The notes: generated by a model not told the origin, from the sequence alone. A DNA stretch of 64,000 bases from Gari tellinella (GCA_922989275.2 OV277863.1:21232001-21296000); one strand, 5' to 3'. Positions 10,510 through 23,330 are shown, numbered from the stretch's first letter. Numbers and translations: made by a program.

Positions 10510-10841
10510 ACATGAAGAAAATGTCAATGTGTAGAAATTTCAAGCGACTCATTTTAATCTGAATGACAAACAATTTGGAGCCTGATCAGATGCTAACTGT
10601 TGATTCGAGTCCTGAAATGACAGGGTTAGTTTGAAACTGGTTATGCTTTAATTTCATCTGAATAGCAAACAGTTTAGAGCCAGACCAGACGCCAAATACC
10701 CATGATATTCTGCGTCTAATCTGGCTCCAAATTATTTGCACAGACATCAGTTCTTGGGTCCCAAACATGCTTGTTGAGAAAGAATTTCCATTTACATGTA
10801 CATGTTCCTATTATAGAAGCAAGTTAAGGAGCCTAACGCTT

Positions 10842-11070
10842 GTGCAGTGGGACGAATAGTATTCTTTCCCGTTCAAAGGAAACTAAACGCAAAGCAATAG
10901 AATATAGAAAATTACAGCTTTTTAATTTGAGTGCAAACAAAATAAGACTGGTCAGACGTCAGGATACCCGGTGTCTGATCTTACTCGAAACTGTTTGCAA
11001 TAGAACTACATGTAATTGTTTATAACACAATTCAAATTTATTGGGAAAGAATAACGTCGTCTCAATTGGA
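10842..11070 (-). mobile_element. Degenerate family A MITE
   Basis: Recognisable from GCAGTGGGACGAATAGTATT and TATTGGGAAAGAATAACGTC, with a decayed hairpin near 10950-10985. Confidence 0.65.
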
Positions 11071-11096
11071 GCTTTCACTTAACAATTGTTTACTGT

Positions 11097-11555
11097 ATAG
11101 TGAAACCCATCTAGTACAGTGGAGAATCTGTTATTCTTTCCCGTTTAAACGCAAACGTACGCAAACGCAAAGCACTAAAACGTAAAAAAGAACAACTTTT
11201 GGACAATTCTGATAATTCTTGTTTATCTTGGTGGCAAACAGTTTGGAGCCTGATCAGACGCCGGGTTACCCGGCGTCTGATCTGGCTCCAAACTGTTTGC
11301 ACTGCAAATAATAGTTTTAGCGTAAACGCGTTTATTGGGAAAGAATAACAGATTCTCCACTGTACGACCAATGCTGCGACATTTAAGTGATGGTTATTTA
11401 TGACAGATAACAGCTGAAAGGAAGATTATTAAAGTAAAACAGAAAGTTTCTACATGAGCTTTCTGCTTTATTTCTATCTTGCTTTGGCAGTTATCTGCCA
11501 TAAACTTAGAAACGTACCCTCATTTAATGTTTGCAATGTAGGGAGTTTCCTGTAT
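11097..11555. mobile_element. Family C-like MITE interrupted by a family A MITE
   Basis: GTGAAACCCATCTAGTA before the A insertion and CGACCAATGCTGCGAC after it reconstitute a C-type end at the TA target. It continues with AGTAAAACAGAAAGTTTC and an inverted arm GAGCTTTCTGCTTTATTT. The right end is weak. Confidence 0.6.
11115..11364 (-). mobile_element. Family A MITE nested in a C-like element
   Basis: Ends CAGTGGAGAATCTGTTATTC and GATTCTCCACTGTA, both TA-flanked, hairpin at 11256-11290. Confidence 0.94.
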
Positions 11556-11579
11556 TCTTCTGACTGAACGCTAAACACT

Positions 11580-11834
11580 TACAGTGGAGAATACGTTATT
11601 CTTTCCCGTTTAAACGCAATCGAAACGCAAACGCAAAGCACTATTTGAAACGCTAAAAAGTACAACTTTTGAACAATTCTGATAACTAATGTTTATCTTG
11701 GTGGCAAACAGTTTAGAGCCTGATCAGACGCCGGGTAACCCGGCGTCTGATCTGGCTCCAAACTGTTTGTAATAGAAATAATAGTTTTAGCGTAAACGCG
11801 TTTATTGGGAAAGAATAACGTTTTCTCCACTGTA
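11580..11834 (-). mobile_element. Family A MITE
   Basis: Ends CAGTGGAGAATACGTTATTC and GTTTTCTCCACTGTA, hairpin GATCAGACGCCGGGTAACCC at 11720-11739. Confidence 0.93.
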
Positions 11835-11872
11835 CTGAAACAAAGCCCTCATGCAACGAAATCAAAGAATAG

Positions 11873-12130
11873 TACGGTGGATAAGACGTTATTCTATCCC
11901 GTTTCAACGCAAGCAAAACACAAACGCAATGCAATATACTGTAATGCGGAAAATAACAGTTGTTGACAACTCTTGACTATTTATTTTAATCCGAATTGCA
12001 AACAGTTTTGAACCTGATCAGACGCCGGGTTACCGGCGTCTGATCTGGCTCTAAACTGTTTGCAATCGAAATAATAGGGTTTTTTGCGTAAACGCGTTTA
12101 TTGGGAAAGAATAACGTCTTCTCAACTGTA
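11873..12130 (-). mobile_element. Family A MITE
   Basis: Slightly decayed ends (TACGGTGGATAAGACGTTAT, CTTCTCAACTGTA) and intact hairpin at 12015-12050. Confidence 0.88.
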
Positions 12131-12219
12131 TAACAAAGAAACATAATTTCAGCATATATCTTTTTTCATAACTACAAATTAACTTGATTTCATACTTAAA
12201 ACTTAATACATAAAAACAA

Positions 12220-12461
12220 AGTGGTAAAGACGTTACTCTTTTCCAATAAGTTCATTTATGCTAAACACGCTTTTATCCATTTCAAAATTGTTTGGAGCCA
12301 TATCAGTCATTGGGAGTCCAATCAGGGCGACTGTTTGTTTTTCAAATTGGAAATCATTTGTTAACATTTTCAAAAACAGTTGTCATTTTCTCCATTTTAT
12401 AACATTGCTTTGCGTTTGATTTCGTGACGTCAAACGGGGAAAAAATCACATCTCCACTTTA
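12220..12461 (+). mobile_element. Degenerate family A MITE
   Basis: AAGTGGTAAAGACGTTACTC left end, ACATCTCCACTTTA right end, hairpin decayed (GGAGCCATATCAG). Confidence 0.65.
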
Positions 12462-12742
12462 GATGACTGATCATGAACCAGTATTATGATCTGCTTATGT
12501 CATTCGGTTCACTTCGGACTTTTCAAAGATTATCTCTTGATACAGTATTCCAATGGAAATGTTGCACGCTGTAGATATTTTGTTTCATTTGTATACAATC
12601 TTGATCAAGATTATACGCCGAGTGACTCGGCGTTTCATCTGGATCCAAACCGTTTAACACTGATGGTATTTTCTAAAACTAAGGGTCACATAATTTAACA
12701 TTCAGAATTGTTGCAGACGACTGGTTTTGCAAACAAACGTTG

Positions 12743-12965
12743 CTTAAACCCAACACTGCCTTACCCCGAGTACAGTAGTTACATGTATTTGCAAACAGTT
12801 TGGATCCTGATCAGACGCCGCGTAACGCGACGTCTGATCGGGATCCAAACAGCTTGACACTCGTTTCAATATTTCTTAAGTCAAAATACCTAAAAGTTGT
12901 ATTTTAAACAATAGAAGCAGACGACAATTGTTTGAAATTGATGACGTCATGGCAGTGAAGAGGTT
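12743..12965. mobile_element. Degenerate B1 MITE
   Basis: Hairpin GGATCCTGATCAGACGCCGC with one-arm substitutions, then AGAAGCAGACGACAATTG and GACGTCATGGCAGTGAAGAG. An isolated hairpin at 12600-12655 (GACTCGGCG arms) precedes it. 12966-13628 has a decayed B3-like stretch (13130-13260) and otherwise nothing. Confidence 0.65.
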
Positions 12966-13629
12966 ACTACACTTAAGTTTCATGAACGTCCCTCGACAAA
13001 CCAATTAGCCCTAAACCTATATGTGCCAACTCTCGTCTGCTTCATGAATGGCATCTCCTTTTAAGTCTTATCGTGGTTCGATTTTAAAAAGGTTTGAAAT
13101 ATCACATTTCCCAACAGCTTGTTTCTAATTTTGAAAACAGATTACCACTTGAAACAGATTGAGAGTGAAACAAACTACTTCTTTAGGATCATTCTACGTT
13201 AATTGAAGCCTGCTTTAATTTCCATTCTGTAAATAAATTGAAAATGCATTTTGTATACATGTTAAGAATTTCATGGCTGGGGACTATAAGAATATCTTTG
13301 CTGGAGACTACTTTTCTAAGTGTATGAATAAGTAGAAGCTTAAAAGTTGTATTTGATTAAGGGGAAAAGAGGCAAGCGTAAATAAACTTACATTTATAGT
13401 TTGCCTGTTGTCAGTGTAAATAGAACATAGATGTACAGATATTAGGCCAAATACTTCTATTCTGTTAAACCTTTTGAATGCTTAAAATGTCATTTATTTT
13501 AAAAAAAAACAAAAAAAACGTCGCCTGCTAGAATTTTGATATCAAAACGTTCCTCGTTTTGTGTCGATCTGGATACAGATTATTTTTCGAAAATCAAGTT
13601 ATTCTAGTGTAAGCGCTCTTAGATCAGTT

Positions 13630-14174
13630 TAACCCTTTTATGATCAAATTTATCTTGAGGTTTTTACCCCTTCACCACCGTATTGTCGTCTGCTTTAAAA
13701 AAAATTGTCTGCAATATCATTTAAAAGTTAGAGTTAAGGCAGTAATAACTCACGTAATTTCAAAACAAGTGGAAAACAGTTTTGATCCTGATCGTGACGC
13801 GGCGTCTGATCGGGTTCAAAACTGTATGCAAATGCGGGTTATAACGTCATTGACGTGTCAAACGGTTTGGATACAGATCAGTTGCCGACTTTTTCGACAT
13901 TTATTCTAGAAAATGTTTTAAAATACAATATATCAGTACATTTTAATCGCTGTAAGAGTTAGTATTTGAGTATATATCGTGGATTGACAAATATCAAACA
14001 GACAGTTTGGATCCAGATCAGACGTCGATTATTGCGGTGTCTGAGCATGATCCAAAATGTTTTCACTCCTTTCAATGTTTTCTGTGGTCAAAGTGTAAAA
14101 AAACCCTAACTTTTAAGAAAGTAAGACAGGCGACAATTTATAAGCAGACGACTGAACAGTAGCGAAAGGGTTAA
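13630..14174. mobile_element. Two decayed B1-type MITEs, overlapping or nested
   Basis: TTTAACCCTTTTATGATCAA at the left and GCGAAAGGGTTAATGG at the right. Hairpin remnants at 13785-13825 and 14005-14060, both with GACGACA motifs downstream. Confidence 0.6.
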
Positions 14175-14494
14175 TGGAATCGACAAGTGGATCAATCAAT
14201 ACTGATCGATGGAATTGTTTGATCTGTTGAATCAAAGAAATACTAAACTGCCCTACTAAGGAAGCATTCTACCGTACAAGGTCATGTGATAATGATTTTA
14301 CTGTGATGAAAAATTCAGAGCAAATTTCCGTTGCGAGTATAGGTAGATCTATTCCTTATCAGACGATTAATTCTTAATTCGATTTATCTTGGAATCTACG
14401 GTCTTATTTGTCCTATTTACTTGCAGTACATGTAAATCCACTTCTTGTGAAAGTTATATGCATGTACTGTTCCATATCATAGGAACTGTCTGTT

Positions 14495-14762
14495 ACAGTG
14501 GAGAAGACATTAATCTTTCCCAATCAAAGCGTTTTCACTAAAACTATAATTTCAATTGCAAACAGCTTGGAACCAGATAAGACATCGGGTTACATGTATC
14601 TGAGGTCTGATCAGGCTCCAAACTGTTTTCCACTTATGTTTAAATGAATAATTAGCAATTTCAGAACGATTTTTTTTTATATTTTAGTATTTTGCGTTTG
14701 CGCTTCGTTTGCGTTTTAATAGAAAAGAATAACTGTTTTAGACATGTTTTATTACCCAGTGT
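14495..14762 (+). mobile_element. Degenerate family A MITE
   Basis: TACAGTGGAGAAGACATTAA at the left and ATTACCCAGTGTAA at the right, hairpin decayed at 14575-14615. From 14763 to 15516 there is no gene; a weak C-like palindrome sits around 15350-15440. Confidence 0.7.
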
Positions 14763-15516
14763 AATAGTTCATATTATACATGCTCATATTGGGTGGAGTT
14801 TTATATATGCAATATTCAGGCATATGGAATGGGTGGATCCAGTGTACTATAGTATACATGTTCCGGGGTTTAGCGAGTGAAACGCACTTACGCATGTGCG
14901 TAACATAGATTAAATGGTTAAAAACAAAATATATGGCCCAAAATGGCATCGAAGTCAAAAGCTAAAGTGGTTACTCTAAATGCCCGTTAATATAGGTTTC
15001 TAAATCTTGATAAGTTGTGGATCTACACCAGTTGCCTATCTTCAGCGTATGAACAATGTTGTTCAGGTGAAAAAGAATAGACAATTACAGATGTGGAGAC
15101 TATCATAATCTGTGGAAAACAAATGGTTGCCATCTTTGGCCACAAAAGCAACTTTATTGCGCTTCTACAGCTTCAGGGGGGCACAATGTGGTCCTTCAGG
15201 ATCACTTAACTAACTGGCGTAGTAACTGCAGTACACCAAATACACCCTCGGATATTCAATTTGTTTTTGAAAGTTTAAAGTTTGCGTCAAGAAAGATTAA
15301 CATGTACATGGAAATTGTCACTCAAGTGGTGGTCTAAATAATACTAGACATAATTAAAACAGGATGGGGGACCAATAAATCCCATTATGGAATTTCCTGT
15401 TTAACTTTCATCCTACTTTGAACAGTGACCTACCTACTAGCTGGAGTAATGCCTTGAGCATTCATCAGAATGATATAATACACAGCTGTTTGAAACTCAA
15501 TGTCAAGGTCGGTAGT

Positions 15517-15768
15517 TTAACCCTTTCCCTTATATAACCGACTTTTAGCGCATTTAATCCATTCCTCCACTGAATAAAATAGTTCCAATTTACACAGTCA
15601 TGAACACATACCATAATAGATATTTTCTATATCCTAGCAGGTGGTAGCTTAAAGTAGGCTGAAAGTAAAGCAGAATGCGCCTTATGGCGCATTCTGCTTT
15701 ACTTTCAACCTGCTTTAAGTGGTCACCTGTCTTCATAACTAGAAACAAAGTATTGGGTAAAGGGTTAA
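15517..15768. mobile_element. Family B3 MITE with TTAA flanks
   Basis: TTAACCCTTTCCCTTATATA / GGGTAAAGGGTTAA and hairpin GAAAGTAAAGCAGAATGCGC around CTTATG. Confidence 0.93.
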
Positions 15769-16168
15769 TGGCAAGTAACTGGACAATATTGAGGACTTAT
15801 TCTAGGTTTTGAAGCAGCGGTAGGTCAATATTTTGACCTTATATATGTCATAGGCACTGTATGCAGGGTGAAAGGGTGATAGGACAGGGACCGTAACGAT
15901 CTAAAGATGAGGAAGAAAAAGGAAATTCGTAGAAATAACGACACATTTAGTCCAACAACTGTAGCCACTCGAAAGAAGGAGTTTTATACGTAGTTTGAGT
16001 CTTTTTCTCTTCCGCTAAAAGGTCAAATATAATTCTTGTTAACTTTGAAATAAAGATATGCGCGACCTAGACGATTTTGTAATAATGAAATAAAACTGCA
16101 CATGATACTGGTTACTTCGACTTGAGCAAGTTGGAGATTCCTACTGCATTCGATATATTGGCAGTCAA

Positions 16169-16366
16169 TACAGTCGAACTCCAATATCTCGAACTCGCTT
16201 AACTCGAATTATCCGATATTTCGAAATATGAAATTGCCTTATTTCAAGCTTGGTTTAGATGAACATATCCGTGTTTCAAAGTCAAAACGCGGCTTAGCCG
16301 CGTTTCAACTTTGAAATACGGGTATGTTCGACTTAACCGAGTTCGAGATATCGCAGTTCGACTGTA
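16169..16366. mobile_element. Family E MITE, palindromic, TA flanks
   Basis: Ends CAGTCGAACTCCAATATCTC and GAGATATCGCAGTTCGACTG, with inner arms TATCCGTGTTTCAAAGT / ACTTTGAAATACGGGTATG and an ACGCGGCTTAGCCGCGT tip. A decayed relative is at 5130-5265. Confidence 0.9.
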
Positions 16367-16799
16367 GTTCAAAGGTGTAGAGTAAAGTACAGCGCGGAAT
16401 GATTTACAAAAAACGGTTTTAGGAGCAATAATATATCGTTGGAATGTTTATGTAGATTTTTTGTTTTTGTGAGATTGAACTATAGACCATAGGCAAACTA
16501 CTGAAATTCCCCCTTTACCCCTTTACTAGCATGATGTCTGCTTCAAATAGCGTTGTCCGAGTTGTGGTTTTATCACTTTTAGATATTGAACATTTTGACT
16601 GAATGGGAATCGGTTAGATATCAAACAAGTTGAATCTTAATGAGTTCCTTGCTGCCTTATATGTATCTGAATCTAAACTTTTTAGAAAATCCAATGCTGT
16701 CACACAAAGGCAGTGTAGAGATCGAATATCATTATAATTGATAAAACAAAGCTGAATGACCCATTGTTTTCCGAACATTAATATTACCTTTTAGAGCAC

Positions 16800-17000
16800 T
16801 ATGTCCGGATGTGTGTCATGGAGTACAAATAGTTTGGATCCAGATGAGACGCCGAGTTACTCGGCGTCTCAACTGGATCAAACTATTTGACACTCTAATG
16901 ATCTTTTTAAAAGAGATTACAAGTGCATCTGCACTAACGATTACTGCAGACGACATATTTTGCAAACGACAATTGCCTTGCATGCTAAAGGTTAAAATTA
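16800..17000. mobile_element. Degenerate B1 MITE with intact hairpin
   Basis: Hairpin GATCCAGATGAGACGCCGAG/CTCGGCGTCTCAACTGGATC at 16838-16881, then TGCAGACGACATATT. The ends are lost. Confidence 0.6.
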
Positions 17001-17151
17001 GCAGGGTTACAAAGGGTAATATTATCTACCTGTGAGGGATAAATACAATAATATCATGATTTTATGGTCTAATTATTACGCTTTGATATCTATCAAGTAC
17101 AGTCAAATCTATATATAGAACGATACTCAAAATACGATTTATGGCTAGTTT

Positions 17152-17377
17152 TTAACCATTTACTCCATGGATACATTTACGACCCTTACCGCCTTAATTA
17201 ATCATCCACTGAAAATAATTCCACTTTATACAGTCATGTATATGTACCGTAAGATCCAAGCTGGAATCAGGCCGAACGTAAAGCAAGTGTACCTAAAGGC
17301 GAACACTGCTTTACTTTTCAACCTGTTTTAAGTGGCCATCTGTCTAAAATTAGAAACAGGCTAAGGGATTGGGTTAA
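17152..17377. mobile_element. Decayed B3 MITE with TTAA flanks
   Basis: TTAACCATTTACTCCATGG and GGGATTGGGTTAA. Hairpin arms decayed (GTAAAGCAAGTGTACC / GGCGAACACTGCTTTACTTT). From 17378 to 18268 only a decayed B1 hairpin near 17820-17880 and a TACCGGTATACCGGTATACC repeat at 17918-17937 are seen. Confidence 0.75.
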
Positions 17378-18268
17378 AACAGGTGGTCGCATGATACATC
17401 TTAATGCTACTTGAAGTTCTTTAGAAATCTATATATAAGAAAAACTAGTAAAATTCCAGCATGAAACCCCATATAGATTTCAGGCATTTTCAGATTTGTC
17501 GAAATGAGTAGCAGACTGGGCATGTGATCAGGACACACACTATTTGAAAATGATCAATGCTAAAGGTAATTTTTATTATGTATGTACATTGTAGGTGTTG
17601 CTACCTCTCTTTGTACTAGGTATTTAAAGTGAAAAAATTTATTCCAATCATAAATATGCCTGGATACACGATCAATCAAAAACGTTTTGATTTAGGTTTT
17701 AGGACAATTGATGGATTGAAGCAAGCCAAAACGCTCTTGCAGGAAAACACCTATGCAATTGATAATTATGACTAAAGACACGAATCAATCCGTATGATAA
17801 CCCCTCCCACTGCATACCTTTTGGGATCCTTATCAGACGCAACGTAACCCGACGTCTGATTAGGATCCTAATTATTTGACACCCATTACGATATTACATG
17901 TACTTTAGTAAATACCGGTATACCGGTATACCTAAAAACAAACATTTGAGAAATAAGAGCATTCGACAACTGTTTAAATCATGTGACGTCATGGCAGTAA
18001 ATGTGGCTATTAGCATGTGAATGGACCAGTGGGGGCAATATTAGATGCGTTGGACTCCAGTGAGTCTGTTCATGGTGGAAGTTCACAACAATTAACCCTA
18101 AATTAACCTCCCCACTGCCATAATGTCGTCCAACGTCCCAGTGAAACTGAACCGATACTGAGAAGGGCTGCAGGACAATAAGGCATTGCGGGGTGCATCA
18201 ATATATGGCTTCGAATGTACGTAAAACCTTCTTAGTAACAACAACAACACAGACGCCGTCCATCTATT

Positions 18269-18520
18269 TTAACCCGTTGCCCCATAAATACTCCTTTTAA
18301 CGCTTTTAATTTATTCCTCCACCAAAGAAAATAATTCCAATTTATACAGTAATGAATACATATAGTAAGAAATAGCTTCTATATCCTAGCAGATGATAGC
18401 CTAAAGCAGATTGAAAGTAAAGCAGAATGTACCTTAAGGCACATTCTGCTTTACTTTCAACCTGCTTTAAGTGGTCAACTATATTCAATGCTAGAAACAG
18501 GCTATAGGGTAATGGGTTAA
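18269..18520. mobile_element. Family B3 MITE with TTAA flanks
   Basis: TTAACCCGTTGCCCCATAAA and GGTAATGGGTTAA. Hairpin GAAAGTAAAGCAGAATGTAC around CTTAAGG. Confidence 0.9.
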
Positions 18521-18927
18521 ACAATTGCATGTCGTCTGCTTTTACTTCTCAGATTTAAAGTGTAGGTAAATTGACTTAGATCATCTGATCAGGATCCAAC
18601 TAACCATTATTCTGGGTAAGGCAGTACTGAGATACACTCAAATAAACTATTATTGAATATCTATAAGTCAGGTGGTAGGTTATGCATGACTAGATCTATA
18701 GTAATGCAGAAAGCTCCCACTTTTGTTAGGCATTAAATGTACAATATCAGCATGTCCCTGCATTTAGATATCCATATTCTGCCTTACTGGACCATTGACA
18801 ATTATGAATAAAGATGCAAGTTGAAATATAGTAATTTAATCGCATCAGACTGACCTGTGGGAGCGATGTTAGAACGATAGACCCAGGGGCGTCTAGAATA
18901 GTATTCCGTGTGCACAGTAAACGCTCT

Positions 18928-19140
18928 TTAACCCTTATCCTGCGGTGATCTCGTCTGCTTCGAAATTGTCGTCTGCAAAGTTTGTTAAATTTAGATTTTT
19001 ACATTTTTTAAGTAAAGAAACCTAAAGAAGAGTGCCAAACAGTTTGGATCCAGATTAGACACCGCGTTACGCGGTGTCTGATCTGGATCTAAACTGTTTG
19101 CAAAAATCAATAAAGTCGCGACCAGCAGGCAAAGGGTTAA
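18928..19140. mobile_element. Family B1 MITE with TTAA flanks
   Basis: TTAACCCTTATCCTGCGG and GCAGGCAAAGGGTTAA, hairpin GGATCCAGATTAGACACCGC/GCGGTGTCTGATCTGGATC. A B3-like half follows at 19245-19405. Confidence 0.85.
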
Positions 19141-19413
19141 AATGACATTCAACACGATATTCAATATATGGTAAACCTCTCTTAAACTACACTCAAAACG
19201 ATTATCAATATATAATAAAGATTTCATAAAATACAATTGGACTCGCATTCTTTACTTTCAGTCTGCTTTTAACGTCCATCTGCTAGTATGTAGAAACTTT
19301 TTCTCATGGTGTATATTCATGACTGTATAAAGTGGAACTATTTTCTTCAGTTGAGGAGTAACTAAGAGTAAAATACATAACTATAAATTGAAGGATTAAT
19401 AAGATGACTGTAA

Positions 19414-19568
19414 TAACCCCTTCACTGTCTTGCCCCGAGTTCAATGGAAAGCAGTTTGGTTCTCGAATCGTTGTGCCTGTAATTAAAATTTCTGAATTTC
19501 AATTTTGATGAATTAAAGCAGATAACAATTGCTTCAAGTCGATGACGTCATGACAGTGAAGGGGTTAA
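19414..19568. mobile_element. Short degenerate B1 MITE
   Basis: AATAACCCCTTCACTGTC and GACAGTGAAGGGGTTAA form inverted ends. The hairpin is lost. 19569-20381 has one A-like fragment (19808-19915) and otherwise no recognisable element. Confidence 0.65.
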
Positions 19569-20381
19569 TGCGGGGAAAAGTTATTACACAATAATTTCGC
19601 CAATGCATCGTTTTGCATTAATTTTTTCAACCTAAAGCCGAGACGTGTTTAAGACTGTTCGTCGTTTATGTGGATGGTCGCTAAGTTCTTGTTGGACTGT
19701 ACTCGCTATTTATGAATAATTCAGCATCAATGTTTAATAATCATCTGCAGCCATGAGCCTCATGGGAAATCAGTACTGCTTGTCTTATTCAGCAATACAA
19801 TGAATGCATACAGTATGAAAGACGTTGTTCTTTCCTAATAAACGCTTTCATGCCAAAGGAATAGATTTTGTTTGCAAACAGTAACCCGGCGTCTGATCTG
19901 GCTCTTAACTGTTTACCCCTCATTAAAAACATATTAAGTCAAAAACGCATGAAATTTCAAATTTTATATATAAAAGCAGACGAAAAAAATAAACAAACGA
20001 TGAGAATCCGTGCTTAGCAGGACAATATTTAGCAGGGCAAAATTTAGCATTAATTTCCGTCTTAGCATCTTTTTTTTAAACTATAAATAGTTCATTCAAA
20101 ACCAAAAACCTGTAATACATCTTCTATTATGTTCCCCAATAGGGTAATACAATCCATGTGTATTACCTAAAAGGATATATGATTCTTACATTGTTTTTCT
20201 TTATGTTTATGGACAAACCGGAAGATTTTATTTCATTAACCGAACCCCGGAAAAAATACCTTTCCTTTATAACAATTGCTCAAATATATTATGCACGAAA
20301 ATAGTATACTTTTCCATAACAGCAGGGGAATAATCAAAATACATGTACTACACCGCTTTCGGTGGAACCCACCAAATCGTA

Positions 20382-20930
20382 TACACTCAGTGCAAAAAAA
20401 ACGCACATCGTGCTCAGGCGCAGATTAAGATACCGTTTTTTGGAAGAAAATTAGAATAGAAAGAGAATAAATCTCAAGATTTATTTAATTCTGCAACAAG
20501 TTCAGAAAAAATTACTCAAAAAACATTGTGCTGCCTTTTAACCATTTCCCTCTTAATGACGCCAAAAAGCGTTTGCAAACAGTTTGGATCCTGATCAGAC
20601 GCCGCGTTACGCGGCGTCTGATCAGGATCAAAACTGTTTGACACTCGCATCAATTTGCTTTAAGTCATTCTACATTGAATTTTACTTTGAAACGATCTTG
20701 CAAACAACAAAATGAAGCAGACGACAATGAAACGGCGAAGGGGTAAAAACCTCACGATTAATTTGGCAGCGAAAGAAGTCACTACAGCTTGTTTAAAACA
20801 CCGCACCGATTAGTACAGGTTGTGATGCTATCAATTCAATAATGATTTAATAATAATTCACAAATACGTTCCTTCTACATAGAAATAATATTTTGATAAA
20901 AAATGTGCGTTTCTTTTTGCGCTGAGTGTA
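20382..20930. mobile_element. Family I MITE, TA flanks, carrying a nested B1 copy
   Basis: Inverted ends CACTCAGTGCAAAAAAAACG / the complement of CGTTTCTTTTTGCGCTGAGT, a match of about 25 bp with small differences, bounded by TA. A B1 element with a perfect GATCAGACGCCGCG hairpin occupies 20538 to about 20776. Confidence 0.8.
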
Positions 20931-20964
20931 TGTCGAGTTGATCCTTATTTGGATGTATTCCTTA

Positions 20965-21221
20965 TACAGTGGAGAAAACGTAATTCTTTCCCGTTTAAAC
21001 GCAAACGCAAACGCAACGCAAACGCAAAACACAAAAATGAAGAAAATGACAATTTTTTGACATTTCTCAGGATTTATTTTAAGCTGAGTGGCAAACAGTT
21101 TTAAGCCTGATAAGACGTCGGGTTACCCGGCTACTGATCTGGCTCCAAACTGTTTGCTATGGAAATAATAGTTTTAGCGTAAACGCGTTTATTGGGAAAG
21201 AATAACGTTTTCTCCACTGTA
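20965..21221 (-). mobile_element. Family A MITE
   Basis: Ends CAGTGGAGAAAACGTAATTC and GTTTTCTCCACTGTA, with a partly decayed hairpin (AAGACGTCGGGTTACCCGGC). It is followed directly by an E-like half (21222-21300). Confidence 0.88.
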
Positions 21222-21711
21222 AGCGAGATCGAGTTATCAAAATTCAATTGAAGAAACACGGCTAATATTGACTTGAGCGAGTTCGAAGTATCGTTTGGAT
21301 TTGGATTTGTGATGAGTTTACTACGCTTTAACAGTATTTCAGTCATACATGTATCGCAACGTCCAGCTAATAACAAGGTGGAGGAAGACACCAGAAGCTC
21401 TTTATGTACTGTTTCAGGCAAAAATCGGCAAATGGGTAGCTGGAAAGCTTCCCCACATAAGTATCGAGTTTTTTGAAGGTTTGTCAATTCCAAACCCTAT
21501 GTTGTAACTGCTCATTAGACTCATCTCGAAGAGGTTTTTCAAATGAGTTGCAACAACATTGAGTTTTGAATGTACATGTATATGAGCATCACATGAGTTG
21601 ATCACCGTACATACATCAAAAAATTACGAAACACTGCCTCAATGCTACCTGCCTCCCTTGTTATTGACTCTTATCTTATCTTATCTTATCATGCTAACAT
21701 TTGGCTTACAT

Positions 21712-21783
21712 TTGCAAACAGTTTGAATCCAGATCAGACGCCGCTTAACGCGGCGTCTGATCTGGATCCAAACTATTTGCCAC
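21712..21783. repeat. Isolated MITE-core hairpin
   Basis: AAACAGTTTGAATCCAGATC and its near-perfect complement around GACGCCGCTTAACGCGGCGTC, without recognisable element ends. A TTATC/TCTTATC microsatellite lies at 21668-21691. 21784-22353 shows no feature. Confidence 0.8.
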
Positions 21784-22353
21784 TCATCTTCAAACTTTCG
21801 TTACTTTGAAAAACTTAAAAAATGTTTTCTTTATTGAGTAAAATATCATAATAATGTTACACTGTTATAAACAATTGCCGTAGAATTTATACTTTGAGAA
21901 CACTTTTCTCCGGGCACTCCGGTTTCCTCCCACAAAAAAATTACCAAAATACGTCAACATTCGAGCCAGCTTGTTTCATAATCGATGTAAAAGAAATAAA
22001 GTTTATTGTTTTTAATTAAGATCATTCAGTTGCCATACTGATAGAATTTATATTTGTAGAAAAGTTTATAAAATTACTTACGAACCGTTTTTCTTTGACA
22101 TAGACTTTTTAAATCCTCAGGCAGTATCCTTAACACACCGAGAGTCTCCCTCAAATTGGCATATTCTATTTATGGTCAGACAAAATCCAATTGTAAATCG
22201 TTAATTTCATATCCAAACATTGAGGTCCTTCACCTTGGATCCTAATATCAAATATCAATACATATCAACGACTAAATGTTTGTGCTGATCAAACTATTAG
22301 CCTTTGCTGGTTAAGACCGCGATCAGTAATTAGCTTTGATGACCAATTAACCC

Positions 22354-22582
22354 GTTTAACCCATTTATGCCCACGATCCCATATATGGGACATAGGCAAA
22401 CAGTGTAGACTCTGATCAGACGCCGCATTATGCGGCGTCTGATCAAAGTCTACACTGTTTGCTGATAGGAATTTCAATATAGAACAAAATGAAAATGAAA
22501 ATTTTGACCAGGCATCCCTTTGATAAAAAATGGACTAATCCAATGTAAAACATGGAATAATCCACTGGGCGCAAATGGGTTA
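22354..22582. mobile_element. Family B4 MITE, complete, TTAA flanks
   Basis: TTAACCCATTTATGCCCACG at the left and GGGCGCAAATGGGTTAA at the right. Hairpin AGACTCTGATCAGACGCCGC/ATTA/GCGGCGTCTGATCAAAGTCT. This is the reference copy for reading the nested element at 39285-43604. Confidence 0.93.
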
Positions 22583-23127
22583 AGCTTAGTCTCCACTAAA
22601 AAGGACATTGCAAATAGTGTATTCTCTGTTGAGACGCTGCGTTACGCGAGGTCTCGTCATGGTCGTTACTGTTTTCTATTTCATATGAAAAGTTCTTATG
22701 GATGGACAAACGATGTAGAGTTTAAATCACCCTTGTATATCTATAATGAAATATTCCCGCAAGCACATAGGGTTAATTCATTACGATGTCCAGGCATAAT
22801 TGGGTTCAGTCCAACCTGTATTGAGCAGTCACTATAAAAAATATTATTGGAGTCTCATAGAAAGATGACAGCCTAATCCAGGACAAAAACAATGCAGAAA
22901 GCTCGGTAGAGGCATGCATTAAGTAGAGGTCTATAATTAGATACCTAACTCATCCTTCAAGGAGTAGCCGTTTACATGTATTAGCACAGGTTTAACTCGA
23001 AAGTAATAGACAACGGATAGTATTGGATCATATAAACTGAAACCCCTCCAAACCGGAACCTCTAAATACCGGAATTCTGTCTAAACCGGACAAAAACTTT
23101 GGTCCCGTTTCCAACCCTTCTCTATCT

Positions 23128-23330
23128 TTAACTTACACCATAAATACGCACTTAATACATTCATGAAATGTATCATCAGAAATATTTTCTATATGCTAGT
23201 AGATGATAGCTTAAAGCAGGTTGAAAGTAAAGCAGAATGCGCCTTAAGGCGCATTTTGCTTTACTTTCAATCTGTTTTAAGTGGTCAGCTATCTTTCATA
23301 CAAGAAACAAGCTATGAGACAATGGGTTAA
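23128..23330. mobile_element. Family B3 MITE
   Basis: TTAACTTACACCATAAATAC start, GAGACAATGGGTTAA end, hairpin GAAAGTAAAGCAGAATGCGC. It appears to be inserted in another element whose end (GAAACCCCTCCAAACCGGAA) starts near 23040. Confidence 0.88.

Noticed and set aside
21131..21493. 120-codon minus-strand frame
   Set aside because: Half of it is family A MITE and the rest shows no known motif or splice-supported structure.
22520..22837. 105-codon plus-strand frame
   Set aside because: Begins inside a B4 MITE and continues into unremarkable sequence; no homology recognised.
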